NCBI GenBank assembly: GCA_030840645.1
Contig: JAVEEC010000093.1
Span: 1 to 58,468, forward strand
Direction: 5' to 3'
DNA length: 58,468 nt
Source: Frankiaceae bacterium
GTDB taxonomy: Bacteria; Actinomycetota; Actinomycetes; BP-191
Below the pieces are notes generated by a model. That model was not told the DNA's origin and searched no databases. It was given only the letters and a program-made list of their open reading frames with translations. Positions 10,175-19,567 of the stretch are shown here, one piece after another (the first letter of the stretch is position 1; every line of letters starts with the position of its first letter). A program made the position numbers and the translations under genes.

Positions 10175-11044
10175 ATGGAGGAGGACCCCGGCGCCGTCGC
10201 GGTCGCGGGCCGGGCCGGCTTCGCGGTGCACCTCGACGTGTTCGAGGGACCGTTCGACCTGCTGCTGAGCCTGATCGCCAAGCACAAGCTCGACGTCACC
10301 GAGGTGGCGTTGTCGCAGGTCACCGACGAGTTCATCGCCCACATCCGGGCCGCCGGGCCGGCCTGGGACCTCGGGCAGGCCACTGAGTTCCTGGTCGTAG
10401 CGGCCACGCTGCTCGACCTCAAGGCCGCGCGACTGCTGCCGGCGGGCGAGGTCGACGACGAGGAGGACGTCGCGCTCCTCGAGGCCCGCGACCTGCTGTT
10501 CGCGCGGCTGCTGCAGTACCGCGCGTACAAGGAGGCCGCCGCCATCCTGAACGCCCTGATCGCCGGGGAGGCCCGCCGCGTCCCGCGCGCGGTCTCGCTG
10601 GAGCCGCGGTTCGCGGCCGCCGTGCCGGACGTGCTCATCGGCATCGGGCTCGACCAGTTCGCCGCGCTCGCCGTGCGCGCGCTCACCCCGCGGGAGCCGC
10701 TCGCCGTCGCCGTGGACCACGTCCACCAGGTGCGCGTGAGCGTGCGCGAACAGGCGATCCTGCTCGCCCAGCGCCTCGCCGAGGTCGGTACAACGTCGTT
10801 CCGCGCGCTCGTGGCCGACTGCCGCGAGCCGATCGAGGTCGTGGCGCGGTTCCTGGCGCTGCTGGAGCTGTTCCGGGAGGGGCACGTGACGTTCGAGCAG
10901 ATCGTCCCCCTCGGTGACCTCCAGTGCCGGTGGACCGGCGCCGAAGCCGGCCCGTCGGTCTACCTCACCGTCGAGGAGTACGACGGCAGCCCCTCCGCCG
11001 GCCCCGCGCCCACCGCCCCCGCCGAGGAGCCGGCCGATGACTGA
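10175..11044 (+). CDS. scpA: Segregation and condensation protein A
   Basis: Kleisin subunit that bridges SMC heads in bacterial condensin. From ATG 10175 the protein is 289 residues. The ScpA N-terminal signature FAVHLDVFEGPFDLLLSLIAKHKLDVTEV lies at about residues 13-41 (shown by FEGPFDLLL), followed by the helical LDLKAARLLP region and the C-terminal winged helix (GHVTFEQIVPLGDLQC). An upstream GTG at 10133 would add 14 non-conserved residues; the TACGGT box 7 nt before the ATG argues for 10175. It overlaps scpB by 8 nt. Confidence 0.94.
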   Translation: MEEDPGAVAVAGRAGFAVHLDVFEGPFDLLLSLIAKHKLDVTEVALSQVTDEFIAHIRAAGPAWDLGQATEFLVVAATLLDLKAARLLPAGEVDDEEDVALLEARDLLFARLLQYRAYKEAAAILNALIAGEARRVPRAVSLEPRFAAAVPDVLIGIGLDQFAALAVRALTPREPLAVAVDHVHQVRVSVREQAILLAQRLAEVGTTSFRALVADCREPIEVVARFLALLELFREGHVTFEQIVPLGDLQCRWTGAEAGPSVYLTVEEYDGSPSAGPAPTAPAEEPADD

Positions 11045-11825
11045 AGACCCCCGGAACGCCTCGACGGACGGGGTCTCCCAGGTACCGCCCGCCCCCGACG
11101 TGATTGACATAACGTCAGACGCGCTCGCCGCGGCCCCGGCGCAGCCCTCCGTCAGTCCCAGGGAACCCTCCGACGGCAGTGCCGAGCCACCCGCGCGGAC
11201 CCCGGAACGGCCCCTCGGGACCCCGGAACCGCTCGGCGGCACCGCCGAGCCTCACCCCGCGTCCGCAGCCGACCCCGACGAGCCCGCCCCGCCACTCCGC
11301 AAGATCATCGAGGCGATCCTGCTCGTCGTGGACCAGCCGGTCCCCGACGTCGACCTCGCGCAAGTCGTCGAGGCACCCCGCGCGACCGTGCTGGAGACGC
11401 TGGAGGCTCTCGCCGCCGCGTACGAGCAGGACGACCGCGGCTTCGAGCTCCGCCAGGTCGCCGGCGGCTGGCGGCTGTACACCGCGCCGGACTGCGCGCC
11501 CTACATCGAGCGGTTCGTGCTCGAAGGCCAGCAGGCCAGGCTCACCCAGGCCGCGCTCGAGACGCTTGCGGTGATCGCGTACCGCCAGCCGGTCGGCCGG
11601 CAGTCGGTGGCCGCCATCCGCGGCGTCAACGTCGACGGCGTCGTCCGCACGCTGCTCACGCGGGGCCTGATCGCCGAGGCGGGGGAGGAAGGGCCGAGCG
11701 GCGCGCACTTGTACGTGACGACGCCATACTTCCTCGAACGCCTCGGCCTCCGGAGCCTGGACGAGCTCCCGAACCTCGCTCCGCTCCTCCCCGTCAACCT
11801 CGACGACCTCGCCGATCACGCGTAG
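11037..11825 (+). CDS. scpB: Segregation and condensation protein B
   Basis: Winged-helix partner of ScpA in the SMC complex. From ATG 11037 it has 262 residues: a Pro-rich, non-conserved N-terminal tail of about 85 residues and then the ScpB core (PPLRKIIEAILLVVDQPV, GGWRLYTAPDCAPYIERFV, LTQAALETLAVIAYRQPVGR, IRGVNVDGVVRTLLTRGLI, LYVTTPYFLERLGL). The VIAYRQPV and RGVN elements are diagnostic. The longer open frame upstream is the scpA overlap and not coding in this frame. Confidence 0.94.
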   Translation: MTEDPRNASTDGVSQVPPAPDVIDITSDALAAAPAQPSVSPREPSDGSAEPPARTPERPLGTPEPLGGTAEPHPASAADPDEPAPPLRKIIEAILLVVDQPVPDVDLAQVVEAPRATVLETLEALAAAYEQDDRGFELRQVAGGWRLYTAPDCAPYIERFVLEGQQARLTQAALETLAVIAYRQPVGRQSVAAIRGVNVDGVVRTLLTRGLIAEAGEEGPSGAHLYVTTPYFLERLGLRSLDELPNLAPLLPVNLDDLADHA

Positions 11826-11849
11826 ACCGTCTCGACCTAAGGTTGACTG

Positions 11850-12608
11850 TTGGACGAAGTGAGCGGAATCCGTCTACAGAAGGTGTTGGCCTCTAGTGGA
11901 ATCGGGTCCAGAAGGGCCTGCGAGGACTTGATCGCGGCTGGACGCGTCGCGGTCAACGGATCGGTCGTTCGCGAGATGGGCACCAGGATCGACCCGACCG
12001 TCGATCAGGTGATGGTCGACGGCGTCACCGTCCCCGTCGTCCCGGACTCCGTCTACCTGGCCCTCAACAAGCCCGCAGGCGTCCTCACCACGATGACCGA
12101 CGACCAGGGGCGCCCCGGCGACGGCGACTACGTCCTCGATCGCGCCCAGCGGGTCTTCCACGTGGGACGGCTGGACGCCGAGAGCGAGGGGCTGCTGCTG
12201 CTGACCAACGACGGAACGCTGGCCCACCGGCTCACCCACCCGTCGTTCGGGGTGCGCAAGACCTACCTGGTCCAGGTCGACGGCCGGCCCGGTCGCCGGC
12301 TGGTCCAGCAGCTGCGGTCCGGGGTCGAGCTCGACGACGGCCCGGCTCGTGCCGACGCCGCCAGGCTGGTCGCCTCGACCGACGCCGCGACCCAGCTCGA
12401 GCTGGTCATCCACGACGGCCGCAACCGCGTCGTCCGGCGCATGTTCGACGCGCTCGACCACCCGGTACGCCGGCTGGTGCGGACCCACATCGGTCCGCTC
12501 GCCCTCGGCGAGCTGAAGCCGGGACGGCTTCGTCACCTCGCCGTGCCCGAGATCCGTTCTCTCTACAAGGCGGCGAGCACCCAAGGCGACGAGAAGCCGA
12601 AGCGGTAA
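11850..12608 (+). CDS. rluB: Ribosomal large subunit pseudouridine synthase, RluB/RsuA type
   Basis: Isomerises a uridine in 23S rRNA to pseudouridine. The 252-residue protein has an N-terminal S4 RNA-binding domain (RLQKVLASSGIGSRRACEDLI) and the catalytic domain with the nucleophile Asp in HVGRLDAESEGLLLLTNDG. It also has ALNKPAGVLTT and the C-terminal VVRRMFDALDHPVRRLVRTHIG. Start taken as TTG 11850, with AAGG 7-8 nt upstream; GTG 11859 is an alternative. The first 120 nt are noticeably AT-richer than the rest. The gene order scpA-scpB-rluB is conserved across Gram-positives. Confidence 0.92.
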   Translation: MDEVSGIRLQKVLASSGIGSRRACEDLIAAGRVAVNGSVVREMGTRIDPTVDQVMVDGVTVPVVPDSVYLALNKPAGVLTTMTDDQGRPGDGDYVLDRAQRVFHVGRLDAESEGLLLLTNDGTLAHRLTHPSFGVRKTYLVQVDGRPGRRLVQQLRSGVELDDGPARADAARLVASTDAATQLELVIHDGRNRVVRRMFDALDHPVRRLVRTHIGPLALGELKPGRLRHLAVPEIRSLYKAASTQGDEKPKR

Positions 12609-12890
12609 ACACGTTTGTCGATCTAGTGCTACATCGCTTGGAAGCACAACCCCTCACCGAACGCCGCGCCGGGGGTGGTCAGTCGACATGCCGCTTTACG
12701 GCAGCACGGGCTACAAGTTGGCGCGCCGAATTGAAGGAGCGCCCCTCGGGCAGGGCGCGGCCGACACGGCGACTCGTCATGAAACCCGTACCAAGGCTTG
12801 TCGACAGGACGACTCAACGTTCCACCGCCATGTCGTTGTGGCGGCAGAGCGACCAGCCGCTAAGGTAACCCGCGACGAGAGGGGTACCAG
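12609..12890 (+). promoter_or_regulatory. 282-bp leader between rluB and aroH with small hairpins
   Basis: No convincing gene. The stretch is AT-richer than its neighbours and contains small inverted repeats: TGCCG-N5-CGGCA near 12690 and CCGCCA-N8-TGGCGG near 12827-12846. TAAGGT (about 12861) is a possible -10 box ahead of aroH. A 109-codon open frame from 12688 runs into aroH in another frame and has no conserved features. Confidence 0.35.
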
Positions 12891-13253
12891 GTGGCGGTCC
12901 GGGCGGTCCGCGGCGCGACACAGGTCGACCGCGACGAGCGCGACGCCGTGCTCGACGCCGCCGGCGAGCTGGTCACCGCGGTGCTCGACCGCAACGCCAT
13001 CGCCGCCACCGACCTGATCAGCGTGATCTTCACGGCGACGCCGGACCTGACGTCGGAGTTCCCCGCGTACGCCGCCCGCCGGCTCGGCATCACCGACGTC
13101 CCGCTGCTCTGCGCCACCGAGATCGACGTCCCGGGTTCGATGCCGCGCGTGCTGCGGCTGCTGGCCCACTTCGAGACCCCGCTGGACCGTGGCGAGATCC
13201 GGCACGTCTACCTGCACGGGGCGGCCGCGCTGCGGACGGACCTGCCCCGGTGA
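12891..13253 (+). CDS. aroH: Chorismate mutase, monofunctional AroH type
   Basis: Rearranges chorismate to prephenate, the entry to phenylalanine and tyrosine synthesis. The 120-residue length and the sequence (VRAVRGATQVDRDERDAVLDA, VIFTATPDLTSEFPAYAAR, PLLCATEIDVPGSMPRVLRLL, HVYLHGAAALRTDL) match the trimeric Bacillus-type AroH fold: the Arg of RGAT, the Glu/Arg pair in the centre and the YLxGA strand. The GTG start has GAGAGGGG about 8 nt upstream. It overlaps tyrA (GTGA), giving a two-gene tyrosine module inside the scpAB-cmk-der cluster, as in Streptomyces. Confidence 0.93.
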   Translation: MAVRAVRGATQVDRDERDAVLDAAGELVTAVLDRNAIAATDLISVIFTATPDLTSEFPAYAARRLGITDVPLLCATEIDVPGSMPRVLRLLAHFETPLDRGEIRHVYLHGAAALRTDLPR

Positions 13254-14326
13254 GCCTGGAGCGCGTCGGGATCGTCGGCGCGGGCCTCATCGGGACGTCG
13301 ATCGGCCTGGCCCTGGCCCGGCGCGGCGAACGCGCCCTCCTCGTCGACGTCGACGGGGACCGCGCCACCACGGCGGCCGCCCTCGGGGCCGGCGACGCGG
13401 GGGAGTGGGCGGCACTCGCGGCATGTACGCACGTCGTCGTCGCCGCACCGCCGGGTCCGACAGCGGAGGTCGTTGACCAGGTTCTTCGTCTCGCTCTCAC
13501 GGCAACAGTTAGTGATGTATGTAGCACCAAGACTCACGTTCTTGTCGAGGTTGAGACGCTCAACAGGGAGATGTCCAGCCGGTTCTGCGGAGGCCATCCG
13601 ATCGCGGGGCGCGAACGCGGCGGGCCGGGGGCGGCCCAGTCGGAGCTCTTCGACGGTGCCGCGTGGGTGGTCTGCCCGCTGCCGGGCTCGTCGGCCGAGG
13701 CGCGGGCGGACGCGGAGGAGCTGGCCCGCCGCTGCGGCGCGCGGACTGCCGTTGTCGACGCCGCCACGCACGACGCGGTGCTCGCGGCCGTCTCGCACGC
13801 GCCGCAGGTCGTGGCGAGCGCGCTCGCGGCGCGGCTGGCAGCTGCCGGACCGCACGCTCCGGCGCTGGCCGGGCAGGGCTTCCGGGACACGACCAGGCTC
13901 GCCGAGTCCGACCCGGACCTCTGGGCGGCGATCGCGCGGGGCAACGCGGGCCCGCTCGCCGTCGAGCTGCACGCACTGGCCGCCGTGCTAAGCGGTGTCG
14001 CGGAGGCGCTGAACCGCGGGGACGGCACCCCCGTCGCCGACCTCGTCCGCGCCGGCCGGGCGGGCCGGGCCGCGCTGCCCGGCAAGGCCGCCGCGCCGCG
14101 GCCAAGCTGGACCCGGGTCGGCGTCGTCCTCCCCGACCGGCCGGGAGAGCTGGGCCGGCTGCTCGCGGCGGCCGGACAGGCCGGGGTCAACGTCGAGGAC
14201 CTCTCGATCGAGCACGCCCCCGACCACCCGGTCGGCTACGTCGACCTCGACGTCCGGCCCGAGGCCGTGGACCAGTTGCTGAAGGCGCTGGCGGCGGCAG
14301 GGTGGGCAGCGCACCGAAGCAGTTGA
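13250..14326 (+). CDS. tyrA: Prephenate dehydrogenase with C-terminal ACT domain
   Basis: Oxidatively decarboxylates prephenate to 4-hydroxyphenylpyruvate, the tyrosine precursor. The 358-residue protein has an N-terminal Rossmann loop VGIVGAGLIGTSIGLAL, the VSDVCSTKTHV segment, the catalytic-His region GGHPIAGRERGGPGAA and a helical dimerisation domain. The C-terminal ACT domain (about 285-355: TRVGVVLPDRPGELGRLL) probably senses an amino acid. The stretch 13,470-13,560 is strikingly AT-richer, with codons rare elsewhere here, although the protein motif stays conserved. It is translated together with aroH. Confidence 0.94.
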   Translation: MSLERVGIVGAGLIGTSIGLALARRGERALLVDVDGDRATTAAALGAGDAGEWAALAACTHVVVAAPPGPTAEVVDQVLRLALTATVSDVCSTKTHVLVEVETLNREMSSRFCGGHPIAGRERGGPGAAQSELFDGAAWVVCPLPGSSAEARADAEELARRCGARTAVVDAATHDAVLAAVSHAPQVVASALAARLAAAGPHAPALAGQGFRDTTRLAESDPDLWAAIARGNAGPLAVELHALAAVLSGVAEALNRGDGTPVADLVRAGRAGRAALPGKAAAPRPSWTRVGVVLPDRPGELGRLLAAAGQAGVNVEDLSIEHAPDHPVGYVDLDVRPEAVDQLLKALAAAGWAAHRSS

Positions 14327-14390
14327 GCGACACATCGACATATCGCCCAACGCACGGCCCAACCGTGCGGCGGTAGATCGACATGTCGTT
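14327..14390. repeat. Imperfect nested inverted repeat between tyrA and cmk
   Basis: An inner stem CGCACGG-N5-CCGTGCG (14351-14369) is flanked by related outer arms: GCGACACATCGACA on the left and the palindrome CGACATGTCG (14379-14388) on the right. It could be a transcription terminator for tyrA or a protein-binding site. Confidence 0.5.
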
Positions 14391-14528
14391 ACGAGCGGCC
14401 CACCGGACGAACCCCGCGAGCAGCGCCGGGGCGGGCGGAACGCACGTTCGGCGCGGGTCGCCGGGCGCGCTACGCTTCGGAACGATGCGGCGACACCTGT
14501 CGCGCACGGCACGGGAGAGGGCGGTGCG

Positions 14529-15326
14529 GTGGTCCGGGCAGCCTCGAAGCCGCCCGGCTCGGCGACTCCCGTCACACCGGCAGCCGGCCCGGAGGCCCCC
14601 GTCGTCGCGATCGACGGCCCGTCCGGCAGCGGCAAGAGCACGGTGGCCCGGCGCGTGGCGCAGCGGCTCGGGTTCCGCTACCTCGACACCGGCGCGATGT
14701 ACCGCGCGCTGACCTGGCAGGCGCTCGACCGGCGGATCGACCTCGAGGACGGGGCCGCGCTGGCCGAGCTGGCCGAACGCGCCAGGATCGAGCCCGGCAC
14801 GAACCCGCGCCGCCCCACCATCGTGATCGACGGGACGAACGTCTCGGTGCCGATCCGCTCCCGCGCGGTCACCAACGCCGTGTCGGCGGTGTCGGCGGTC
14901 CCCGCGGTCCGCGCGGCGCTGGTCCGCCGGCAGCGCGAACTGATTGCCGACGGCGGGATCGTCGTCGAGGGCCGCGACATCGGCACGACCGTGGCGCCCG
15001 GCGCCCCGCTCAAGATCTTCCTGACGGCGTCGAGCGAGGCCCGGGCCGCCCGCCGGCACCGACAGCTCGCCTCGGTGGGCGACGCCGCAGCGGAGCAGGA
15101 CACCCGTGCCGAGATCGACCGCCGCGACGCCCGCGACTCCACCCGGGCGGCCAGCCCGCTCGCCCAGGCCGCGGACGCCGTGGTGGTCGACTCGACCGCG
15201 CGGACCGTGGACGCGGTGGTGGGGGAGGTGCTCGCCGCCGCGCGGCGCCGGGGGCTCGCGCCACGGCGCAGCCCCCGCCCGGCCCGCGCGGCCAGGACCA
15301 GCCAGGCGGACGGCGGCGCCGCATGA
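14529..15326 (+). CDS. cmk: Cytidylate kinase
   Basis: Phosphorylates CMP and dCMP. A 265-residue protein with an N-terminal extension of about 25 residues, the P-loop VVAIDGPSGSGKSTVARRVA, the NMP-binding region YLDTGAMYRALTW, VVEGRDIGTTV and the LID-region Arg-rich helix ARRHRQL followed by DRRDARDSTRAASPL. The GTG start at 14529 has GGGAGAGGG 9 nt upstream. An extra basic tail of about 25 residues follows the kinase core. Its stop overlaps the acyltransferase start (ATGA). A TACGCT box at about 14470 may be the promoter. Confidence 0.94.
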   Translation: MVRAASKPPGSATPVTPAAGPEAPVVAIDGPSGSGKSTVARRVAQRLGFRYLDTGAMYRALTWQALDRRIDLEDGAALAELAERARIEPGTNPRRPTIVIDGTNVSVPIRSRAVTNAVSAVSAVPAVRAALVRRQRELIADGGIVVEGRDIGTTVAPGAPLKIFLTASSEARAARRHRQLASVGDAAAEQDTRAEIDRRDARDSTRAASPLAQAADAVVVDSTARTVDAVVGEVLAAARRRGLAPRRSPRPARAARTSQADGGAA

Positions 15327-16075
15327 CCGCCTCCACCGAGCCGACCCAGCCCGCTCGCCAGCCGGTCGGCGAGCCGGCACGTACCGCGCCCCACCTCGTC
15401 CCCGTGAGCCCGCGACGGAGGGCACTGCCGGACGTTCCGGTACGGCCGCGTCTCTACCGCGTGGCGAGGGTTGTCGCGCGGGGACTCGTTCGTTGCGCGC
15501 TCGACATGAGGGTTAGACACGCACAGCGGGTTCCGTCCATTGGCCCGGTGCTGCTGGCGGGAAACCACCGGGGCCTGCTGGACGGACCGCTGGTGGCGGC
15601 GTTCGTGCCGCGGCAGGCGAGCTTCCTGGCGAAGTCGGAGCTGTTCTCGGCACGGACTGCCCGGCTGCTCGGCTGGCTGGGCCAGATCCCCGTCGACCGC
15701 GGCCGCGCCGACCGCGAGGCGCTGCGCCGGGCGACCGCCGTGCTCGCGCGGGGCGGCATGCTCGGGATGTTCCCCGAGGGCACCCGTGGCGCGGGCGAGC
15801 TGGAGAGCGTGCAGCACGGGATCGCGTACGTCGCCCTGCGCACCCCGGGTGTCCCGATCGTCCCCGTGGCCTGCCTGGGGACCGAGCGGGCGATGCCGAA
15901 GGGCGCCCGGCTGCCCCGGTGGCGGACCCGGGTCGACATCGTGTTCGGCGAGCCGTTCACGGTCTCGGTGCCCGCGAACCCCCGCGCCCGCAGCGCGCTG
16001 GCCGCCGCCGCCGAGGAGATCAGGCTCGCGCTGAAGGCGCACATCGTCCAGGCCGAGGCCGAGGTCGGCCGATGA
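15323..16075 (+). CDS. 1-acyl-sn-glycerol-3-phosphate acyltransferase (PlsC family)
   Basis: Acylates lysophosphatidic acid or a related acceptor at the membrane. The 250-residue protein shows the four acyltransferase blocks: [15 protein letters not shown] (H-x4-D), [27 protein letters not shown] (the EGT block) and [18 protein letters not shown]. An N-terminal segment of about 60 residues precedes the domain. The gene lies between cmk and der with 4-nt overlaps on both sides, a conserved actinobacterial arrangement (SCO1759-like). The 15,450-15,540 segment is lower in GC than the rest. Confidence 0.92.
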   Translation: MTASTEPTQPARQPVGEPARTAPHLVPVSPRRRALPDVPVRPRLYRVARVVARGLVRCALDMRVRHAQRVPSIGPVLLAGNHRGLLDGPLVAAFVPRQASFLAKSELFSARTARLLGWLGQIPVDRGRADREALRRATAVLARGGMLGMFPEGTRGAGELESVQHGIAYVALRTPGVPIVPVACLGTERAMPKGARLPRWRTRVDIVFGEPFTVSVPANPRARSALAAAAEEIRLALKAHIVQAEAEVGR

Positions 16076-17439
16076 CCGAAGGCGCCGAGCCCGTCCCGGA
16101 CGGCCAGGAGCGCGGCCGGCTGCCGGTCCTCGCCGTCGTCGGGCGGCCGAACGTCGGCAAGTCCACCCTGGTCAACCGGTTCCTCGGCCGCCGCGAGGCC
16201 GTCGTCCAGGACGTGCCGGGCGTGACGCGGGACCGGGTGGCGTACGACGCCGCCTGGCGCGGGCGCGCGTTCACCGTCGTGGACACCGGTGGCTGGGACC
16301 CCGACGCCGAGGGGCTGTCCGCCCGTGTCGCCGACCAGGCCGAGGTCGCGGTCACCGCCGCGGACGCGGTCCTCATGGTCGTCGACGCGACGGTCGGCGC
16401 GACCGAGGTCGACCGCCGGGTCGCCCGGATCCTGCAACGCAGCGGCCGCCCGGTCGTGCTCGCGGCGAACAAGGTCGACGACGCGCGTACGGAGTCCGAC
16501 GCGTCCGAGCTCTGGTCGCTCGGCCTCGGCGAGCCGCTGGCAGTCAGTGCGCTGCACGGCCGGGGGAGCGGGGACCTGCTGGACGCCGTTCTGGACGCGC
16601 TGCCCGAGGCGCCGCCGGAGGGCGACGAGGAGCAGGGCCCGCGCCGCGTCGCGTTGATCGGCCGACCGAATGTCGGTAAGTCGTCACTGCTCAACCGCCT
16701 CGCCCGCACCGAACGCGCGCTCGTGGACGACGTCGCCGGCACCACGCGCGACCCGGTCGACGACCTGGTCGAGGTCGATGGAACGACGTACCGCTTTGTA
16801 GATACCGCAGGGCTGAGACGGCGCGTCCGCGAGGCGAGCGGCGCCGAGTACTACTCCAGCGTCCGGACCGTTCAGGCGCTCGACGCCGCGGAGGTCGCGA
16901 TCGTCCTCATCGACGCCTCGGAACGCCTCACCGAGCAGGACCAGCGCGTCCTCGCCACGGTCGTGGAGGCCGGCCGCGCGCTGGTCCTCGCGGTCAACAA
17001 GTGGGACCTGCTCGACGAGGACCGCCACTACGACCTCGAACGCGAACTCCGCGCCGACCTCGGCCGCACCGCCTGGGCCCCCCGCGTGAACATCAGCGCC
17101 CGCACAGGACGCGGCGTCGACAAGCTCGGCCCGGCCCTGGAGACCGCTCTCGCGTCCTGGGAGCAGCGCATCCCGACGGCCCGGCTGAACTCCTGGATCG
17201 CCGAGGTCGTCGGCCGGACGCCGCCGCCGCCGCGCGGCGGCAAGGCGCCCCGCGTGCTGTTCGCGACCCAGGCGGGCACGCGGCCGCCGAAGTTCGTGCT
17301 GTTCACCAGCGGCCCCCTCGAGCCCGGCTACCTGCGGTTCGTCGAACGCCGCCTGCGCGAGGACTTCGGGTTCCCCGGCTCGCCCATCGACGTCCAGGTG
17401 AAGGTGAAGGAACGCCGCCACGGCGGCAAGACCCGCTGA
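16072..17439 (+). CDS. der: Ribosome-assembly GTPase Der (EngA)
   Basis: Tandem GTPase needed for 50S subunit maturation. The 455-residue protein carries two complete G domains: [14 protein letters not shown] / DTGGWD / NKVD near residues 24-145, and [14 protein letters not shown] / DTAGLRRR / NKWD near residues 196-315. A C-terminal KH-like domain follows ([30 protein letters not shown], beginning PPKFVLF). ATG 16072 overlaps the acyltransferase stop. The open frame extends upstream through plsC but is not coding there. Confidence 0.96.
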   Translation: MTEGAEPVPDGQERGRLPVLAVVGRPNVGKSTLVNRFLGRREAVVQDVPGVTRDRVAYDAAWRGRAFTVVDTGGWDPDAEGLSARVADQAEVAVTAADAVLMVVDATVGATEVDRRVARILQRSGRPVVLAANKVDDARTESDASELWSLGLGEPLAVSALHGRGSGDLLDAVLDALPEAPPEGDEEQGPRRVALIGRPNVGKSSLLNRLARTERALVDDVAGTTRDPVDDLVEVDGTTYRFVDTAGLRRRVREASGAEYYSSVRTVQALDAAEVAIVLIDASERLTEQDQRVLATVVEAGRALVLAVNKWDLLDEDRHYDLERELRADLGRTAWAPRVNISARTGRGVDKLGPALETALASWEQRIPTARLNSWIAEVVGRTPPPPRGGKAPRVLFATQAGTRPPKFVLFTSGPLEPGYLRFVERRLREDFGFPGSPIDVQVKVKERRHGGKTR

Positions 17440-17521
17440 CCGGCGCGCGCCGACACCGCTCCCGGCGGCCCGACCGACCCTGTTACGATCCGCCAGCACC
17501 GCGGCGCGAGCGCCGTGGCGC

Positions 17522-17595
<74 letters not shown>

Positions 17596-17610
17596 CAGAA
17601 GCGGTTCGCG

Positions 17611-17638
17611 GGTCGGGAGGGCGTCCGCCCTCCTGACC
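17611..17638. terminator. Hairpin terminator after tRNA-Pro
   Basis: A 12-bp stem with one G-T pair and a 4-nt GTCC loop (17611-17622 with 17627-17638). It sits between the tRNA and the 3' end of the convergent glycosidase gene, so it can serve both. Confidence 0.75.
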
Positions 17639-17664
17639 GTCGCGGCCGGAACGGCGACGAACAG

Positions 17665-18846
17665 TCAGCGCACCGCCCGGCGCTCGACGGGGCAGGACGC
17701 CAACGACGCTCCGGCCGGCGCGGGCTCGCCGCCGACCGCCGCGGCCAGCGCGGACAGGGCAGGCTTGTTCGTGCCCTCGACGGTCACGACGCCGGCGTAG
17801 TCGGGCCACGCGGTGCTCCTGGCCGGCGAGTCCTGCCACTGGAACTGCGCGATGCTCCTCAGCCTGAACTCCGTCCGGACCTCCGCCAGGCGGACGGTGC
17901 CCGCGTACAGCAGCGCGGCCTGGCATGCCGAGGACACGGTGGTGATCGGGGAGCGGCCACCGGTCGCCCAGCCGTACTCGAGGATCCGGATCGGCTTCGC
18001 GCCGTCGCCGTAGGCCGCCGCGATCGTCCGCACGTCCCGGATGCGGGTGATCATGTCGCGCACGCTCGGCGCGTAGGGGTTGAACGCGATGGTGTCGAAC
18101 GACTTCGCCGCACCCAGCTTGTAGAGCTGCTCGAGGAACCCGCCCCGCTTGGCCGCCTGCGCGCCGGTCAGCGAGCCGAGCACGACCTCCGCGCCCGGGT
18201 CCGCCTTCTTGATCGCGGCGGAGACCGTCCTGAGCAGGTCCGCGTACTCCGCGGCGCTGGCCCTGCCCTTCCACCACGCCTTGAGGTCGGGCTCGTTCCA
18301 GACCTCCCAGGTCCGCAGCGCCTTGCTGTCGTCACACGGGACCGCGTCCCGGACGGCGGCGGCCTGCGCCTGCGGCACGAACGCCGGCACCAACGGCGGG
18401 CACCAGTACGTGCCCCGCGGCCCGTAGCGCTCGATCAGGGCGGTCGCGTACGCCGCCATCGTGCGCGGGTCCTTCGGGGGGTACTGCGTCGACCCCGTCG
18501 CGCCGGCCGGCTTGCTGCTGTAGAACGCCGGCGTGTATAGCAGCGTCGGCACGAGCGCGATGCCGCGGGCGGTCGTGTCCTTGACGACCTCGTCCATCCG
18601 GGTCCAGTCGTACACGCCCGGCCGGACCTCCATCCGGTCCCACCACATGTACTGGCGGATCGCGCCCATCCCCATGGAGGCCTGGGCGTCGAGCTTCGGC
18701 GTGTTCTCCGCGGATGTGTGGCTCAGGGCGTCGTACCACGTGCCGTAGAAGTCGGCGGGCACGGGAGCGGGCGTGGCCGACCGGGACGGTACGGCGAAGG
18801 CGGAGAGGAGCACGGCGAGGACGGGAACGAGCAGACGGGTGCGCAC
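17665..18846 (-). CDS. Secreted clan GH-A glycoside hydrolase (GH39/GH5-like)
   Basis: From GTG 18846 the protein is 393 residues with a Sec signal peptide (VRTRLLVPVLAVLLSAFAV, cleavage near SRSATP). The mature part is a TIM-barrel glycosidase. It contains YMWWDRMEVRPGVYDWTRMD, the acid/base Glu in WEVWNEPDLKAWW, the FDTIAFNPYAP strand and the putative nucleophile Glu in IRILEYGWATGG; both Glu residues are in the expected clan GH-A order. Substrate unknown. A longer open frame begins at 19098 but would run through the divergent phosphatidyltransferase gene and puts the signal peptide internally, so the shorter start is preferred. It is convergent with the tRNA and divergent from the next gene. 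Confidence 0.8.
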   Translation of the reverse strand: MRTRLLVPVLAVLLSAFAVPSRSATPAPVPADFYGTWYDALSHTSAENTPKLDAQASMGMGAIRQYMWWDRMEVRPGVYDWTRMDEVVKDTTARGIALVPTLLYTPAFYSSKPAGATGSTQYPPKDPRTMAAYATALIERYGPRGTYWCPPLVPAFVPQAQAAAVRDAVPCDDSKALRTWEVWNEPDLKAWWKGRASAAEYADLLRTVSAAIKKADPGAEVVLGSLTGAQAAKRGGFLEQLYKLGAAKSFDTIAFNPYAPSVRDMITRIRDVRTIAAAYGDGAKPIRILEYGWATGGRSPITTVSSACQAALLYAGTVRLAEVRTEFRLRSIAQFQWQDSPARSTAWPDYAGVVTVEGTNKPALSALAAAVGGEPAPAGASLASCPVERRAVR

Positions 18847-18940
18847 TCGTGTGCAACGACAGCGGGGCGAATGGGTCACGTTCGCCCGGGATATACCCGG
18901 CAGCCCCTCTGACATACTGGACGTGACCACGGAGGTGTCA

Positions 18941-19567
18941 GTGACCGACGCTCGGGTCGACCGCGCGGAGCCGGCGGTCACCGACCGGGTCCTGACGATC
19001 CCGAACGCCCTCTCCGCGCTGCGCCTGCTCGGCGTCCCCGTCTTCCTCTGGCTGGTCCTCGGCCCGCATGCTGACGGCTGGGCCGTCGTGCTGCTCATGG
19101 TCAGCGGCTGGACGGACTACTTCGACGGCAAGATCGCCCGCCGTTATGGCCTCGTCTCCCGCGTCGGCCAGTTGCTGGACCCGTTGGCCGACCGTCTCTA
19201 CATCTTGACGACAGTGTTGGCCTTCACCGCGCGGGGGATCCTGCCCCTCTACCTGACGTTGAGCCTTCTCGCCCGCGATCTGTTCCTCGCCGGGCTGCTG
19301 CCCGTCTGGCGCAAGCACGGCTACGGCCCGCCGCCGGTCAACTTCATGGGCAAGGCCGCGACATCCAACCTGCTCTACGCGTTCCCCCTCCTGCTGCTCG
19401 GCGCCGGCCACAACACGCTCGCGACGGTCGCGCGGCCGCTGGGCTGGGCGTTCGCGGGCTGGGGGGTCGCGCTGTACTGGTGGGCCGGGGTGCTGTACGT
19501 ACGCCAGCTCGCGGCCGTCGCCCGGCCGGTTGGCGGGGGCCGGTACGGGGAAGGAGCGCCGGCGTGA
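18941..19567 (+). CDS. CDP-alcohol phosphatidyltransferase (PgsA-like)
   Basis: Membrane enzyme that transfers a phosphatidyl group from CDP-diacylglycerol to an alcohol. The 208-residue protein has the complete CDP-OH-P signature D-x2-DG-x2-AR-x8-G-x3-D-x3-D, visible as TDYFDGKIARRYG followed by GQLLDPLADR, and about five membrane segments. GTG 18941 is chosen because GGAGG (18931-18935) lies just upstream; earlier in-frame GTGs exist. In M. tuberculosis the homologue at this locus is named PgsA2, but the actual alcohol acceptor (glycerol phosphate or other) is not evident. It is coupled by GTGA to the nucleotidyltransferase gene. Confidence 0.9.
   Translation: MTDARVDRAEPAVTDRVLTIPNALSALRLLGVPVFLWLVLGPHADGWAVVLLMVSGWTDYFDGKIARRYGLVSRVGQLLDPLADRLYILTTVLAFTARGILPLYLTLSLLARDLFLAGLLPVWRKHGYGPPPVNFMGKAATSNLLYAFPLLLLGAGHNTLATVARPLGWAFAGWGVALYWWAGVLYVRQLAAVARPVGGGRYGEGAPA

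Noticed and set aside
12688..13017. Leader peptide or gene in front of aroH
   Set aside because: The open frame has only two early Tyr codons, no RBS, no run of aromatic codons and overlaps aroH for over 120 bp; no attenuator stem set could be drawn.
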